Of a stretch of DNA of 64,000 bases, positions 10,249 to 18,392 are shown in pieces. The stretch spans positions 1 to 64,000 of the forward strand of contig NZMY01000014.1 of assembly GCA_002694745.1 (NCBI GenBank), in the 5' to 3' direction. This DNA comes from Croceicoccus sp. Lineage in GTDB: Bacteria; Pseudomonadota; Alphaproteobacteria; Sphingomonadales; Sphingomonadaceae. Numbering within the stretch: the first letter of the stretch is position 1; each line of letters opens with the position of its first letter. A model generated the notes under the pieces. That model was not told where the DNA came from, ran no database searches, and worked only from the letters and a program-made list of their open reading frames with translations. The translations under genes and the position numbers were made by a program.

Positions 10249-11328
10249 TCAGCCGTGCCCGTCCGTCAGCAGCCGGGTCACATGGCCCATCTTGCGGCCG
10301 GGATTGATTTCTCCCTTGCCGTAGAGATGCAGATGATTGGCGGGATCCTGCAGCAGGCTCAGCCAGTCATTGGCCTGGTCCCCGATCAGATTGTCCATGC
10401 GCACCGCGGGCACGATTGTGTCGGTCAGCCCCAGCGGCAGGCCGCAAATCGCGCGGATATGGTTCTCGAACTGGCTGGTCCGCGCGCCCTCGATCGTCCA
10501 GTGGCCCGAATTGTGCACCCGCGGGGCCATTTCGTTGAAGACCGGCCCATCGGCGGTCGCAAAGAATTCCAGCGTCAGTACGCCGACATAGCCCAGCGCC
10601 TCGGCGACCTTGCCCGCCAGTTCGCGTGCTGCCGGGACCTGTGCCGCGACGTCTGCGCCTGCCGGAACGGTGGAGCGCGACAGGATGCCTGAGCTGTGAT
10701 CGTTCTGTGCGCTGTCCCAGAAGCGGATCTCGCCGTCGAGTCCGCGCACGAGGATCACCGAGAACTCAGCCGCAAAATTCACGAAGCCTTCGTAGATCAG
10801 CGCATTGCCCGACAATGTCAGGTCCTCGGCATCGCGCGGCGACATGATCCGCCACTGCCCCTTGCCGTCATAGCCGTCGCGCCGGGTCTTGAGGATGCCC
10901 GGCGTCCCGATGGCATCCAGCGCGGCGGTAAAACCGGCTTCGTCATCGACGGGCGCGAAGGGGGCGGGAGTGCCGCCCAGGCCTTCGACGAAACGCTTTT
11001 CGGCCAGCCGGTCCTGCGCGATTTCCAGCGCCTTTACCGGGGCCCGCAGCGGGACCTTGCCAAGAGAGGAGAGCGGCTCGACGGGCACGTTCTCGAACTC
11101 GTAAGTGACGACATCGCAGCGCGCCGCGAATTCGGCCAGCTTGCTGGCATCCTCATAGGGGGCGCTGGTCGATTCGGCGGCGACATCGGCGGCCACCCCT
11201 TCGGCCTCGGGCGCGTAGATGTGGCAGCGATAGCCAAGCTGCGCCGCCGCCATCGCCAGCATCCGGCCAAGCTGGCCGCCGCCCAGGATTCCGATGGTGC
11301 TGCCGGGAGGGAGGGGTGCGCTCGTCAT
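10249..11328 (-). CDS. purK: 5-(carboxyamino)imidazole ribonucleotide synthase
   Basis: The 359-aa ATP-grasp enzyme of de novo purine synthesis converts AIR, bicarbonate and ATP to N5-CAIR. The N-terminal motif is IGILGGGQLGRMLAMAA. ATP-grasp elements include LKTRRDGYDGKGQW and FEFENVPVE-type sequence near residue 75. The C-terminal FFATADGPVFNEMAPRVHNS carries the metal-binding Glu and Asn. Its ATG overlaps the purE stop as TGATG, which is expected because PurE consumes its product. Confidence 0.97.
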   Translation of the reverse strand: MTSAPLPPGSTIGILGGGQLGRMLAMAAAQLGYRCHIYAPEAEGVAADVAAESTSAPYEDASKLAEFAARCDVVTYEFENVPVEPLSSLGKVPLRAPVKALEIAQDRLAEKRFVEGLGGTPAPFAPVDDEAGFTAALDAIGTPGILKTRRDGYDGKGQWRIMSPRDAEDLTLSGNALIYEGFVNFAAEFSVILVRGLDGEIRFWDSAQNDHSSGILSRSTVPAGADVAAQVPAARELAGKVAEALGYVGVLTLEFFATADGPVFNEMAPRVHNSGHWTIEGARTSQFENHIRAICGLPLGLTDTIVPAVRMDNLIGDQANDWLSLLQDPANHLHLYGKGEINPGRKMGHVTRLLTDGHG

Positions 11329-11822
11329 CAGCCTTGGTTATTGTCCACGGGACGTTCTGCCACGGAGGCCGTCTGCTCCGCGCGATATGCCTTCAGCCGC
11401 TCTGCCAGCGCTTCGTCGCCGGTGGCAAGGATCGACGCGGCCAATAACCCCGCATTTTTCGCCCCCGCTTCGCCGATGGCCAGCGTGCCGACCGGAACGC
11501 CGCCGGGCATCTGCACGATCGACAGCAGCGAATCCTGCCCCGACAGCGCTTTCGACTGCACCGGCACGCCCAGAACGGGCAGATGCGTCATCGCCGCGAT
11601 CATGCCGGGCAGATGCGCCGCGCCGCCTGCACCCGCGACGATCACCTTGAAACCCTCGTCCGCGGCGCCCTCTGCAAAGGCGACCATGCGCGCCGGGGTG
11701 CGGTGCGCCGACACGATGCGGCAATCATGCGCCACGCCCAGCGCGTCCAGCGCGTCGGCCGCGTGTTTCATGGTCGGCCAGTCGGACTGGCTGCCCATCA
11801 CGATGGCGACCCGTGGCTTCAT
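11328..11822 (-). CDS. purE: 5-(carboxyamino)imidazole ribonucleotide mutase
   Basis: The 164-aa class I PurE isomerises N5-CAIR to CAIR. Motifs are [17 protein letters not shown], the active-site histidine in [11 protein letters not shown], and [15 protein letters not shown]. The C-terminal 15-20 residues are variable. It starts 3 bp after the gpmA stop and is coupled to purK by a TGATG overlap. Confidence 0.97.
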   Translation of the reverse strand: MKPRVAIVMGSQSDWPTMKHAADALDALGVAHDCRIVSAHRTPARMVAFAEGAADEGFKVIVAGAGGAAHLPGMIAAMTHLPVLGVPVQSKALSGQDSLLSIVQMPGGVPVGTLAIGEAGAKNAGLLAASILATGDEALAERLKAYRAEQTASVAERPVDNNQG

Positions 11823-11825
11823 CGA

Positions 11826-12518
11826 TCAGCCTTCCGACAGATAGGCCCGCTCACCCGACGGCGCGCCGTCCTTGAACGGATAGACGATGGGCTGGCCGGT
11901 CGGGATTTCGAGGCCGGTGATGTCATCGTCGGAAATGCCCGACAGATGCTTGACCAGGGCGCGCAGCGAATTGCCGTGGGCCGAGACGATGACCGTCTCG
12001 CCCTTTTTCAGCTGCGGCACGATTTCGGCTTCGTAGAACGGCAGGACGCGGGCGATGGTGTCCTTAAGGCTCTCGGTCAGCGGCACGTCGATGCCGGCAT
12101 AGCGCGGATCGTTGCCCGGATCGTACTGGCTGCCCTTTTCGATCGGCGGCGGCGGGGTGTCGAAGCTGCGGCGCCAGATATGCACCTGGTCCTCGCCGTG
12201 CTTTTCGGCGGTCTCGGCCTTGTTCAGACCGGTGAGGCCGCCATAGTGACGCTCGTTCAGCAGCCAGTTCTTGGTCTCGGGGATCCACGAGCGGCCTGCA
12301 TTGTCGAGCGCGATGTGCAAGGTGCGGATCGCGCGGGTCTGGAGCGAGGTGAAGGCCACCGTCGGCAGCACGCCCTTTTCCAGCATGAGCTTGCCCGCCG
12401 CGACTGCCTCTGCCTCACCCTTTTCGGTGAGGTCGACGTCCCACCAGCCGGTGAAGCGGTTTTCCAGGTTCCATTGCGACTGGCCGTGGCGAACGAGGAT
12501 GAGCGTGGCTTCGGTCAT
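11826..12518 (-). CDS. gpmA: 2,3-bisphosphoglycerate-dependent phosphoglycerate mutase
   Basis: The 230-aa enzyme interconverts 3- and 2-phosphoglycerate. The phosphohistidine loop is [20 protein letters not shown]. The second active-site His is in [17 protein letters not shown]. The [18 protein letters not shown] segment is diagnostic of dPGM. It is first in the eight-gene minus-strand run. A triplicated 15-bp motif lies just upstream at 12533-12576, where its promoter or leader should be. Confidence 0.97.
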   Translation of the reverse strand: MTEATLILVRHGQSQWNLENRFTGWWDVDLTEKGEAEAVAAGKLMLEKGVLPTVAFTSLQTRAIRTLHIALDNAGRSWIPETKNWLLNERHYGGLTGLNKAETAEKHGEDQVHIWRRSFDTPPPPIEKGSQYDPGNDPRYAGIDVPLTESLKDTIARVLPFYEAEIVPQLKKGETVIVSAHGNSLRALVKHLSGISDDDITGLEIPTGQPIVYPFKDGAPSGERAYLSEG

Positions 12519-12951
12519 GCTTTTGGCGCTTCCCTGAAAAAACTTGGCCTGAAAAAACTGGGCCTAAAAACTGGACCCGAAAGGCTGGGCATTATGAAAG
12601 TTTGCCAAGCCCCTAACCGGCAGGGGGCGGTTTGAAAAGGGCATCCTGAAACGGGTGGGAGCCTGTCTCGCGGCAGAACGGTTGAGGAATAGCGGCAGGG
12701 CGGGGGCGGTTCGGGCGCGAAAAGTGACAAAGGTGACAGGTCCTACACAGGCTGTAACCCTGATCAAACCCTCGGAAATGCTGGGCATGGCGGCGAAAGG
12801 TGACACGCCGGGGGTGCGGAGAAAAACGGACGGTTTGAAAGAGCTGGCGGCGATGGGCTGCCGGGCGGGAGACTGGCCCAGTGCGGCGGTGTAGGACAGT
12901 AAAAGCTGCCCGGGACTATCGGAGCACGCGTTACTAGCGGAGTACGCGTGA
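12519..12951. other. 433-bp intergenic region between gpmA and soxR
   Basis: I see no convincing gene here. It should contain the gpmA promoter. It holds a near-perfect triplicate of a 15-bp A-rich unit (12533-12576), a GTGACAAAG/GTGACAGG direct repeat around 12723-12740, and an 18-bp tandem pair (12921-12956) just after the soxR stop. A plus-strand open frame at 12655-12894 has no family resemblance and no ribosome site. Confidence 0.5.
12533..12576. repeat. Triplicated 15-bp direct repeat upstream of gpmA
   Basis: Three consecutive units read CCTGAAAAAACTTGG, CCTGAAAAAACTGGG and CCTAAAAACTGGAC. They occupy positions about -15 to -58 relative to the gpmA ATG on the other strand. They could be protein-binding sites or the result of slippage. 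Confidence 0.7.
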
Positions 12952-12956
12952 TTATC
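12921..12956. repeat. 18-bp tandem repeat with internal inverted repeat after soxR
   Basis: Two adjacent units starting CGGAGCACGCGTTA and CGGAGTACGCGTGA overlap the soxR stop. Within them CACGCGT (12926-12932) and ACGCGTG (12945-12951) can form a 7-bp stem with a 12-nt loop. No T-tract follows, so a terminator role is uncertain. Confidence 0.55.
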
Positions 12957-13389
12957 TGAGGACTCTGGGCCCCGCGCCGCCTTCGGCCCATTTGTCGCCT
13001 GCATTGTAGAGCGCGCATCTTTTCAGGCTGAGGCAGCCGCAGCCGATGCAGCCGTCCAGATCCTCGCGTATTTTTTCCAGCCGCGCGATCTGGTCGTCGA
13101 TGCGCGTGCGGATCGCGCCGCTGATGCGCGCCCAGTCCTGCGCATTGGGGGTGCGGCCATGCGGCAGGCACGCCATCGCCTCGGCAATCTCACCAAGCGA
13201 GAGGCCGAGGCGCTGCGCGATCAGGATGAAGCTGAGGCGGCGGATGTCGGCGCGCAGGAAACGGCGCTGGTTGCCGCCGGTTCGCAGTGCTTCGACCAGC
13301 CCCTTCTCTTCGTAAAAGCGGATGGCCGACACGGACAGGCCGGTGCGCTGGGCGAGTTCGCCGATGGAAAGCAGATCGTTCGGATTCAT
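12952..13389 (-). CDS. soxR: Redox-sensitive transcriptional activator SoxR
   Basis: The 145-aa MerR-family regulator has a DNA-binding winged helix at the N-terminus (LSIGELAQRTGLSVSAIRFY), a dimerisation helix and a [2Fe-2S] cluster. The cluster ligands Cys114, 117, 119 and 125 lie in CIGCGCLSLKRC, the exact SoxR spacing. Oxidation of the cluster by redox-cycling compounds switches it on. It is divergent from a VOC-family gene, with a canonical SoxR operator between them, so the neighbour is the probable target. Confidence 0.96.
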   Translation of the reverse strand: MNPNDLLSIGELAQRTGLSVSAIRFYEEKGLVEALRTGGNQRRFLRADIRRLSFILIAQRLGLSLGEIAEAMACLPHGRTPNAQDWARISGAIRTRIDDQIARLEKIREDLDGCIGCGCLSLKRCALYNAGDKWAEGGAGPRVLR

Positions 13390-13416
13390 CGATCAGAGTG
13401 ATAGGCAAATCGGACC

Positions 13417-13447
13417 TTGATCTCAAGTAAGCTTGAGGTCGCAGGAT
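13417..13447 (+). promoter_or_regulatory. SoxR-box promoter with 19-bp spacer
   Basis: The dyad CTCAAG-TAAG-CTTGAG occupies 13422-13437, nearly the classical SoxR box. It lies between a TTGATC -35 (13417-13422) and a CAGGAT -10 (13442-13447) separated by 19 bp. That overlong spacer is the hallmark of MerR/SoxR-activated promoters. It points toward the VOC gene at 13482. Confidence 0.8.
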
Positions 13448-13481
13448 GGCGGCATCCGAAACGCAAAACAAGGAGGCCATC

Positions 13482-13871
13482 ATGGCAAAAGGCAGATTGG
13501 AGCACGTCAATATCTCGGTCAGCGACGCGGATCGCACCGCGCGATTCCTGGAGGGGCTGACCGGCTGGCACCGGCGCTGGGAAGGCCCGGCGATGAACGG
13601 CGGCTACACGATCCATCTGGGCGACGATGAGGCCTATCTGGCGATCTATTCCAATCCGCAAGTGACGGGCGGGTTCGCCAAGGGCGCACCGATGAACCAT
13701 ATCGGCATTGCGGTCGACGATCTGGACGCCGCCGAAGCGCTGGTGGTGGCCGAGGGTTTCGAGCCGTTCAACCACGGCGCATATGATCCGGGACCGCAGA
13801 GTTTCTATTTTTTCGACCGCGACGGAATCGAGTTCGAGGTGGTGCAGTACCAGCAGCCGCCCGCGAATTAG
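13482..13871 (+). CDS. VOC family protein (glyoxalase/bleomycin-resistance-like), SoxR target
   Basis: The 129-aa protein is a single-module vicinal oxygen chelate fold with two beta-alpha-beta-beta-beta units. Typical sequence includes LEHVNISVSDADRTARFLEG, MNHIGIAVDDLDAAEALV and FFDRDGIEFEVVQY. The His/Glu pattern would suit metal binding across a dimer. The substrate cannot be told from sequence; detoxification of an aldehyde or electrophile would fit its SoxR control. The start is ATG 13482, preceded by AAGGAGG. An upstream in-frame ATG at 13446 falls inside the -10 element and is rejected. Confidence 0.85.
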   Translation: MAKGRLEHVNISVSDADRTARFLEGLTGWHRRWEGPAMNGGYTIHLGDDEAYLAIYSNPQVTGGFAKGAPMNHIGIAVDDLDAAEALVVAEGFEPFNHGAYDPGPQSFYFFDRDGIEFEVVQYQQPPAN

Positions 13872-13984
13872 AGCGAGCATTGCGCAGCAAGCGGAGCGCC
13901 AATTCGCCAGAGGCGGCGCAGCGGCCGCCAAGAACTCCTCAGAGTCGCGCGGGCCATCAGGTGCGCGCGTGTCGTTCGACGTCA

Positions 13985-14007
13985 CAGCCGCGGCTTTGCC
14001 GTGGCTG
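13985..14007. terminator. GC-rich hairpin downstream of the VOC gene
   Basis: CAGCCGCGGC pairs with GCCGTGGCTG (one G-U type mismatch) around a TTT loop. It lacks a following T-run, so factor-independent termination is doubtful. It may simply be a stable RNA 3' structure. Confidence 0.4.
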
Positions 14008-14126
14008 GGGGCCGGTGCGTCGGGGTGTGGCAGACGGGCTTTGAACCTATGCGCGGCCAATCCACTTAACACCTTGGCAAGACCTGACCCGTTACAGCGA
14101 TCATATCGCCAAAGCGGAACTATGCC

Positions 14127-14417
14127 TTGAGACTGCGAAATCGCCCTTGGAAACCGCTTTTAGCGTTCACCTTCCTTACAATTGGTGCGGCGGCCTATGG
14201 GGGCAATCTTCTAGACGGAACCGTTGAACTTCGACGTTATGGCGAACTGAATATCGTCGAAACGCCAGTCAGGTTCTGTCTCTTTGTCCTGGCGTATATC
14301 GGCTTTTGCGCATTCCTCATGCTTGGCTGGGTTGCACTATGGTTCGACTGGAATCGGGATTACTTGCCGCCGTATAAGCCGCCCATAGATGATCCGACCA
14401 AGCGTAGTTCTATGTGA
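14127..14417 (+). CDS. Small hypothetical membrane protein
   Basis: The open frame encodes 96 aa. I do not recognise the family. Two hydrophobic segments are clear: about 10-25 (LLAFTFLTIGAAAYGG) and about 48-72 (FCLFVLAYIGFCAFLMLG). A proline-rich cytosolic-looking tail follows (YLPPYKPPIDDP). The start is TTG, with no good ribosome site. Base composition is clearly less GC-rich than the neighbours and codon third positions are less biased, which hints at later acquisition or a fast-evolving gene. A REP-like repeat lies just downstream. Confidence 0.5.
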   Translation: MRLRNRPWKPLLAFTFLTIGAAAYGGNLLDGTVELRRYGELNIVETPVRFCLFVLAYIGFCAFLMLGWVALWFDWNRDYLPPYKPPIDDPTKRSSM

Positions 14418-14478
14418 AGCAGTTAGGCTTGGGATCGGGAAGTTCGAAGCCGGGTCTGGATGCACAAGCGCAACCATT

Positions 14479-14554
14479 GTCATCCCCGCGAAAGCGGGGA
14501 TCCAGAGCGAAGTGGCTCCACGACCGACTGGATTCCCGCCTGCGCGGGAATGAC
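14479..14554. repeat. REP/MITE-like palindromic intergenic element
   Basis: Two imperfect inverted arms, GTCATCCCCGCGAAAGCGGG (14479 onward) and a complementary arm ending CGCGGGAATGAC at 14554, flank a 22-bp centre. Each arm is itself a hairpin (CCCCGC-GCGGGG; TTCCCGC-GCGGGAA). GTCATyCCCGCG-type arms are widespread dispersed repeats in proteobacterial genomes. It lies between the small membrane protein gene and the 3' end of bkdB. Confidence 0.8.
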
Positions 14555-14627
14555 GAACGTGGCGGCAAGAACCTCGCCTAGTGTCGCCAGCAGACCTCCG
14601 CTTCCAGCCGAAACCGGACGCCCTCCC

Positions 14628-15914
14628 TTAATCCACGAACAACAACGCCGGCGTCTCCAGCAGCCGCTTCAGTTCCTGCACGAACAGCGCCGCTTCATAG
14701 CCGTCGACGATGCGGTGGTCGAAGCTGGACGAGATGTTCATCACCTTTCGCGTCACGATCTCGCCGTTCACGCGGGTCAGCTTATCGGTGATCTTGTTCG
14801 GGCCGACGATCGCGGTTTCGGGCGAGTTGATGATCGGCGTGGTGGTGACGCCGCCGATCGGGCCCAGCGAGGTGATGGTGATGGTCGATCCGCTGAGTTC
14901 GTCGCGGCTGGCCTTGCCGTCGCGGGTGGCGGCGGAGAGGCGGGCGATTTCCTCGGCGCAGTTCCACAGATCCATCGATTCCGCGTTTTTCAGCACCGGG
15001 ACCGCGAGGCCCTTTTCGGTGGCGGTGGCGATGCCGCAATGGACGGGTGCATGCTGGCGCAGGACGCCGGCTTCGTCGTCGTAATGCGCATTGCAATGCG
15101 GGAAGTCGGGCAGCGCCTTGACCAAAGCGCGCACGAAGAAGGGCAGGATCGTCAGCTTGGGCTGGCCGTCCTTGCGTGCAGCGTTGAGCGCGCTGCGCGT
15201 ATTCTCAAGCTCGGTGACGTCCACTTCCTCGACATAGGTGATGTGCGGGATGCGGCGCCACGCGTCCTCCATGCGCTGCGCGATCTTGCGGCGCAGGCCC
15301 ACCACCTCGATCTCGTCCACGCCGGAGCGGGTGGCATAGCGGTCGTCTCCGCCCGAGAGATAGCGGTCGATGTCCTCGGGCGTGATGCGCCCGTTGCGGC
15401 CGGTTCCTTTCAGGCGCTCAAGCTCGATGCCCAGCTTGGCGGCGCGGCGGCGCGTGGCGGGCGCGGCCAGCGGGAAGCCGGCAGGTGCGGTACTGCTTGG
15501 CGCGGGAGCGGATTTCGGCGCAGAAGCGGGTTTGGGTGCGGGGGCCGGTTCGGGCGCGGGTTCGGCCTTGGGCGCAGGCGCAGGCGCAGGCGCCGGAGCC
15601 GGAGCCGCGGTGGGCGCTGGCGCGGGCTTTTCCTCGGCAGGGGCGGGGGCGTCGCCAGTGGCGTTGCCTTCTCCCTCGACCTCAAGCTCGACCAGCACCG
15701 AGCCGACGGGCTTCATTTCGCCCACCTTGCCGTGCAGCGCGAGGATCTTGCCGCCGACCGGGGTGGTCATGTCGACGGTGGCCTTGTCGGTCATCACGTC
15801 GCACAGCGGGTCGTCCTCGGCGATCTCGTCGCCGACCTTGATGTGCCATTCGACGATCTCGGCCTCGGCCACGCCTTCGCCGATGTCGGGCAGGCGGAAA
15901 TGATAGCGTCCCAT
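14628..15914 (-). CDS. bkdB: Branched-chain alpha-keto acid dehydrogenase E2 (lipoamide acyltransferase)
   Basis: The 428-aa E2 core has an N-terminal lipoyl domain (about 1-80) with the lipoylated Lys44 in DVMTDKATVDM. A Pro/Ala-rich swinging linker spans about 85-150. The E1/E3-binding domain is at about 155-195 (ATRRRAAKLGIELERL, GRNGRITPEDI). The acyltransferase domain ends with the catalytic HxxxDG as SSFDHRIVDGYEA. It transfers branched acyl groups to CoA. The start at 15914 overlaps the E1-beta stop as TGATG; a longer frame to 15980 lies inside E1-beta and is rejected. E3 is not in the operon and is presumably shared. Confidence 0.95.
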   Translation of the reverse strand: MGRYHFRLPDIGEGVAEAEIVEWHIKVGDEIAEDDPLCDVMTDKATVDMTTPVGGKILALHGKVGEMKPVGSVLVELEVEGEGNATGDAPAPAEEKPAPAPTAAPAPAPAPAPAPKAEPAPEPAPAPKPASAPKSAPAPSSTAPAGFPLAAPATRRRAAKLGIELERLKGTGRNGRITPEDIDRYLSGGDDRYATRSGVDEIEVVGLRRKIAQRMEDAWRRIPHITYVEEVDVTELENTRSALNAARKDGQPKLTILPFFVRALVKALPDFPHCNAHYDDEAGVLRQHAPVHCGIATATEKGLAVPVLKNAESMDLWNCAEEIARLSAATRDGKASRDELSGSTITITSLGPIGGVTTTPIINSPETAIVGPNKITDKLTRVNGEIVTRKVMNISSSFDHRIVDGYEAALFVQELKRLLETPALLFVD

Positions 15915-16999
15915 CAGCGGTACTCCACGGCGGATTTCAGGGCTTCGGCAAGGCGGATGGGGCCGGGGAAATAGTCCCATTCGAACGCATGCGGATAGGG
16001 CATGTCATAGCCGCAGATGCGCTGGATCGGGCTGCGCAGATGGTCGAAGCAGCGTTCCTGCACCAGCGCCGACAACTCGCCGCCGAACCCGCCAAAGCGC
16101 GAGGCTTCGTGCAGGATGAGGCAGCGGCCCGTCTTCTTCACCGAACGCACGATGGTGTCGATGTCGAGCGGGACGATGGAGCGCAGGTCGATCAGTTCCG
16201 CATCCACGCCGCTGTCGTCGATCCCCGCCTTGGCGACATGGACCATCGTGCCATAGGTCAGCACGGTCGCCTCGCGGCCTTCGCGCAGGATCGCGGCCTT
16301 GCCCAGCGGAACCTCGTAATGGCCCAGCGGAACCTCGGCATAGGGGTCGCCAGAATTGGCCCAGGTCTTCAGCTCCTCGTCGGGCCGTCCGAAGAAGGGG
16401 CCGTTGTACAGGCGCTTGGGTTCGAGGAAGACGACCGGGTCGTTGCTCTCGATGCTGGCGATCAGCAGGCCCTTGGCGTCATAGGGGTTCGACGGGATGA
16501 CCGTCTTGAGGCCCGTGACATGGGCGAAGATCGCCTCAGGGCTCTGGCTGTGGGTCTGGCCGCCGAAGATGCCGCCGCCATAGGGCGTGCGCACCGTGAT
16601 CGGGGCCCAGAACTCGCCGCCCGAGCGATAGCGCAGGCGCGCGGCCTCGCTCACCAGCTGGTCGTAGGCGGGCAGGATATAGTCGGCGAACTGGATTTCG
16701 GGCACCGGGCGCAGGCCATAGGCGCCCATGCCGATGGCGCTGCCGATGATGCCGCCTTCGGTCAGGGGCGCGTCGAAGCAGCGTTTCAGGCCGTATTTCT
16801 TCTGCAATCCTTCGGTCACGCGGAAGACGCCGCCGAAATAGCCGACATCCTCGCCGAAGATCAGAACGTCGTCGTCGCGGCCCAGCATCACGTCCAGCGC
16901 GCTGTTGAGCGCCTGGATCATGTTCATCTTCTTGGTGCCGGTCTCGGCGAAACCCTCGTCGAGGGCGGCGTCGTTCACGGAAGGCTGGTTCTCTACCAT
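15914..16999 (-). CDS. bkdA2: Branched-chain alpha-keto acid dehydrogenase E1 subunit beta
   Basis: The 361-aa transketolase-like beta subunit contributes to the thiamine diphosphate active site. Motifs include VLIFGEDVGYFGGVFRVTEG, FDAPLTEGGIIGSAIGMG and EIQFADYILPAYDQLVSEAA, followed by the C-terminal domain ILHEASRFGGFGGEL. The FRVTEGL segment favours the branched-chain complex over pyruvate dehydrogenase. It is coupled to bkdB by a 1-nt overlap, and its ATG starts immediately after the bkdA1 stop. Confidence 0.95.
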   Translation of the reverse strand: MVENQPSVNDAALDEGFAETGTKKMNMIQALNSALDVMLGRDDDVLIFGEDVGYFGGVFRVTEGLQKKYGLKRCFDAPLTEGGIIGSAIGMGAYGLRPVPEIQFADYILPAYDQLVSEAARLRYRSGGEFWAPITVRTPYGGGIFGGQTHSQSPEAIFAHVTGLKTVIPSNPYDAKGLLIASIESNDPVVFLEPKRLYNGPFFGRPDEELKTWANSGDPYAEVPLGHYEVPLGKAAILREGREATVLTYGTMVHVAKAGIDDSGVDAELIDLRSIVPLDIDTIVRSVKKTGRCLILHEASRFGGFGGELSALVQERCFDHLRSPIQRICGYDMPYPHAFEWDYFPGPIRLAEALKSAVEYR

Positions 17000-17000
17000 G

Positions 17001-18314
17001 TCAGTTGCTCCCTCCGCGCTCTCTGGCGGCGCGGAGCTGGTGCAGTTCGGCGCGCTGTTCCTTCAGGCGCCAGTCCATGTCCTCGAACACGTCGACGAAC
17101 ATCTCGTCGATGGGCGGCTTGGACTGGCCCAGCGTGCCGATGGCTTCGGCCTCCTTGACCGCGACGCGGACCTTCTCCTTCAGCTCTTCGGCCAGTGCCG
17201 CATGCTTGTCCTCGTCCCATGCGCCCAGCGCGATGAGGTGGTCCTTCAGCCGTTCTACGGGGTCGCCCAGCGGCCAATGGTTCGCCTCGTCCTTGGGGCG
17301 ATAGCGGCTGGGATCGTCGGAGGTGGAGTGCCCCTCGGCCCGGTAGGTGTAGAATTCGATCAAGGTCGGGCCATTGTTGGTGCGCGCGCGTTCCGCCGCC
17401 CACTGGGTCGCGCCCCACACGGCGAGGAAATCGTTGCCGTCCACCTTCAGGCCGGGGAAGCCATAGGCCAGCGCCTTGGCCGCGAAGGGCAGGCGTTCGG
17501 GCGCAGCGAAACCGGCGAAGCTGGAAATGGCATACTGGTTGTTGGTGACGCACAGGATCGCGGGCGCGCGGAAGGCGGCGGCGAAAGTCATCGCCTCGTG
17601 GAAATCGCCTTCCGCCGTGGTGCCGTCGCCAACATAGGCGAGGCTGATCTTGGTGTCGTTCTTGTAGGCCGACGCCATCGCCCAGCCCACCGCGTGGACG
17701 AAACGCACGCCCAGATTGCCCGAGATCGAGTAGAAATCGTAATCGCGGGCCGAGAACAGGATCGGCAGCTGCTTGCCCGCCAGCGGATCCTCTGCATTGC
17801 TGAAGATCTGGTTGCACATGGTCGTCAGCGGATAGTTGCGCGCATGCAGCCAGGCCGAGGCGCGATAGGTGGGGAAGAACATGTCCCCCTTGTCCAGCGC
17901 CAGCGACTGCGCGGCGGCGATCGCCTCTTCGCCGGTCGATTTCATGTAGAAGCTGGTCTTGCCCTGCCGGTGCGCGCGGAACAGCCGGTCGTCGAAGGCG
18001 CGCGTCAGCATCATCGCGCGCAGCCCCTTGATCAGCGTATCTGGCGACAGCTTGGGGTCCCACGGGCCGACGGCCTTGTGGTCGTCGTCCAGCACGCGGA
18101 TAAGCTCATACGGCAGGTCGCGCATGTTGGATTCGTGTTCGGCGATGTCGGGACGGCGCACCGCGCCCGCCTTGCCGCGATTGACGTGGCGGAAATCGAC
18201 CTCGGTATCCGGACGCGACGGCGGTTCGGGGATATGGAGTTCGAGCCGTGGCAGGTTCGGCTTGGCGCCCGGCGGCGGCGCGGGGCGATCTTCGGGCGCG
18301 GTCGTGTCTGTCAC
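17001..18314 (-). CDS. bkdA1: Branched-chain alpha-keto acid dehydrogenase E1 subunit alpha
   Basis: The 437-aa ThDP-binding alpha subunit decarboxylates the 2-oxo acids of valine, leucine and isoleucine. The ThDP motif runs from VGDGTTAEGDFHEAM to CVTNNQYAIS. The phosphorylation-loop-like segment is YRAEGHSTSDDPSRYRPKDE. The first 50 residues are proline-rich and variable. Translation begins at GTG 18314, preceded by GAGAGAGGA. It is first in the bkdA1-A2-B operon. Confidence 0.94.
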   Translation of the reverse strand: MTDTTAPEDRPAPPPGAKPNLPRLELHIPEPPSRPDTEVDFRHVNRGKAGAVRRPDIAEHESNMRDLPYELIRVLDDDHKAVGPWDPKLSPDTLIKGLRAMMLTRAFDDRLFRAHRQGKTSFYMKSTGEEAIAAAQSLALDKGDMFFPTYRASAWLHARNYPLTTMCNQIFSNAEDPLAGKQLPILFSARDYDFYSISGNLGVRFVHAVGWAMASAYKNDTKISLAYVGDGTTAEGDFHEAMTFAAAFRAPAILCVTNNQYAISSFAGFAAPERLPFAAKALAYGFPGLKVDGNDFLAVWGATQWAAERARTNNGPTLIEFYTYRAEGHSTSDDPSRYRPKDEANHWPLGDPVERLKDHLIALGAWDEDKHAALAEELKEKVRVAVKEAEAIGTLGQSKPPIDEMFVDVFEDMDWRLKEQRAELHQLRAARERGGSN

Positions 18315-18376
18315 ATTATCCTCTCTCAGCGGATCCGCTCATCTTCGTGCTCGAAAAAGCCGGGGAACGAAATTTT

Positions 18377-18392
18377 ATAACTGAGCAATTAT
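18377..18392. promoter_or_regulatory. 16-bp dyad in the bkd promoter region
   Basis: ATAACTGAGCAATTAT matches its own reverse complement at ATAAnTGnnCAnTTAT. It lies about 63 bp upstream of the bkdA1 GTG in a locally AT-rich patch that also contains TATAAT- and TATAAA-like hexamers on the minus strand. It is a candidate operator, but the regulator is unknown; Lrp/AsnC-type control of bkd genes is known in other bacteria. Confidence 0.4.

Noticed and set aside
12655..12894. 79-codon plus-strand frame between gpmA and soxR
   Set aside because: It has no ribosome-binding site, no recognisable fold and arginine-rich shadow-like composition. I treat the stretch as intergenic.
13446..13481. Upstream start for the VOC gene
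   Set aside because: It lies inside the predicted -10 element and lacks a Shine-Dalgarno, whereas 13482 has AAGGAGG 5 nt upstream.
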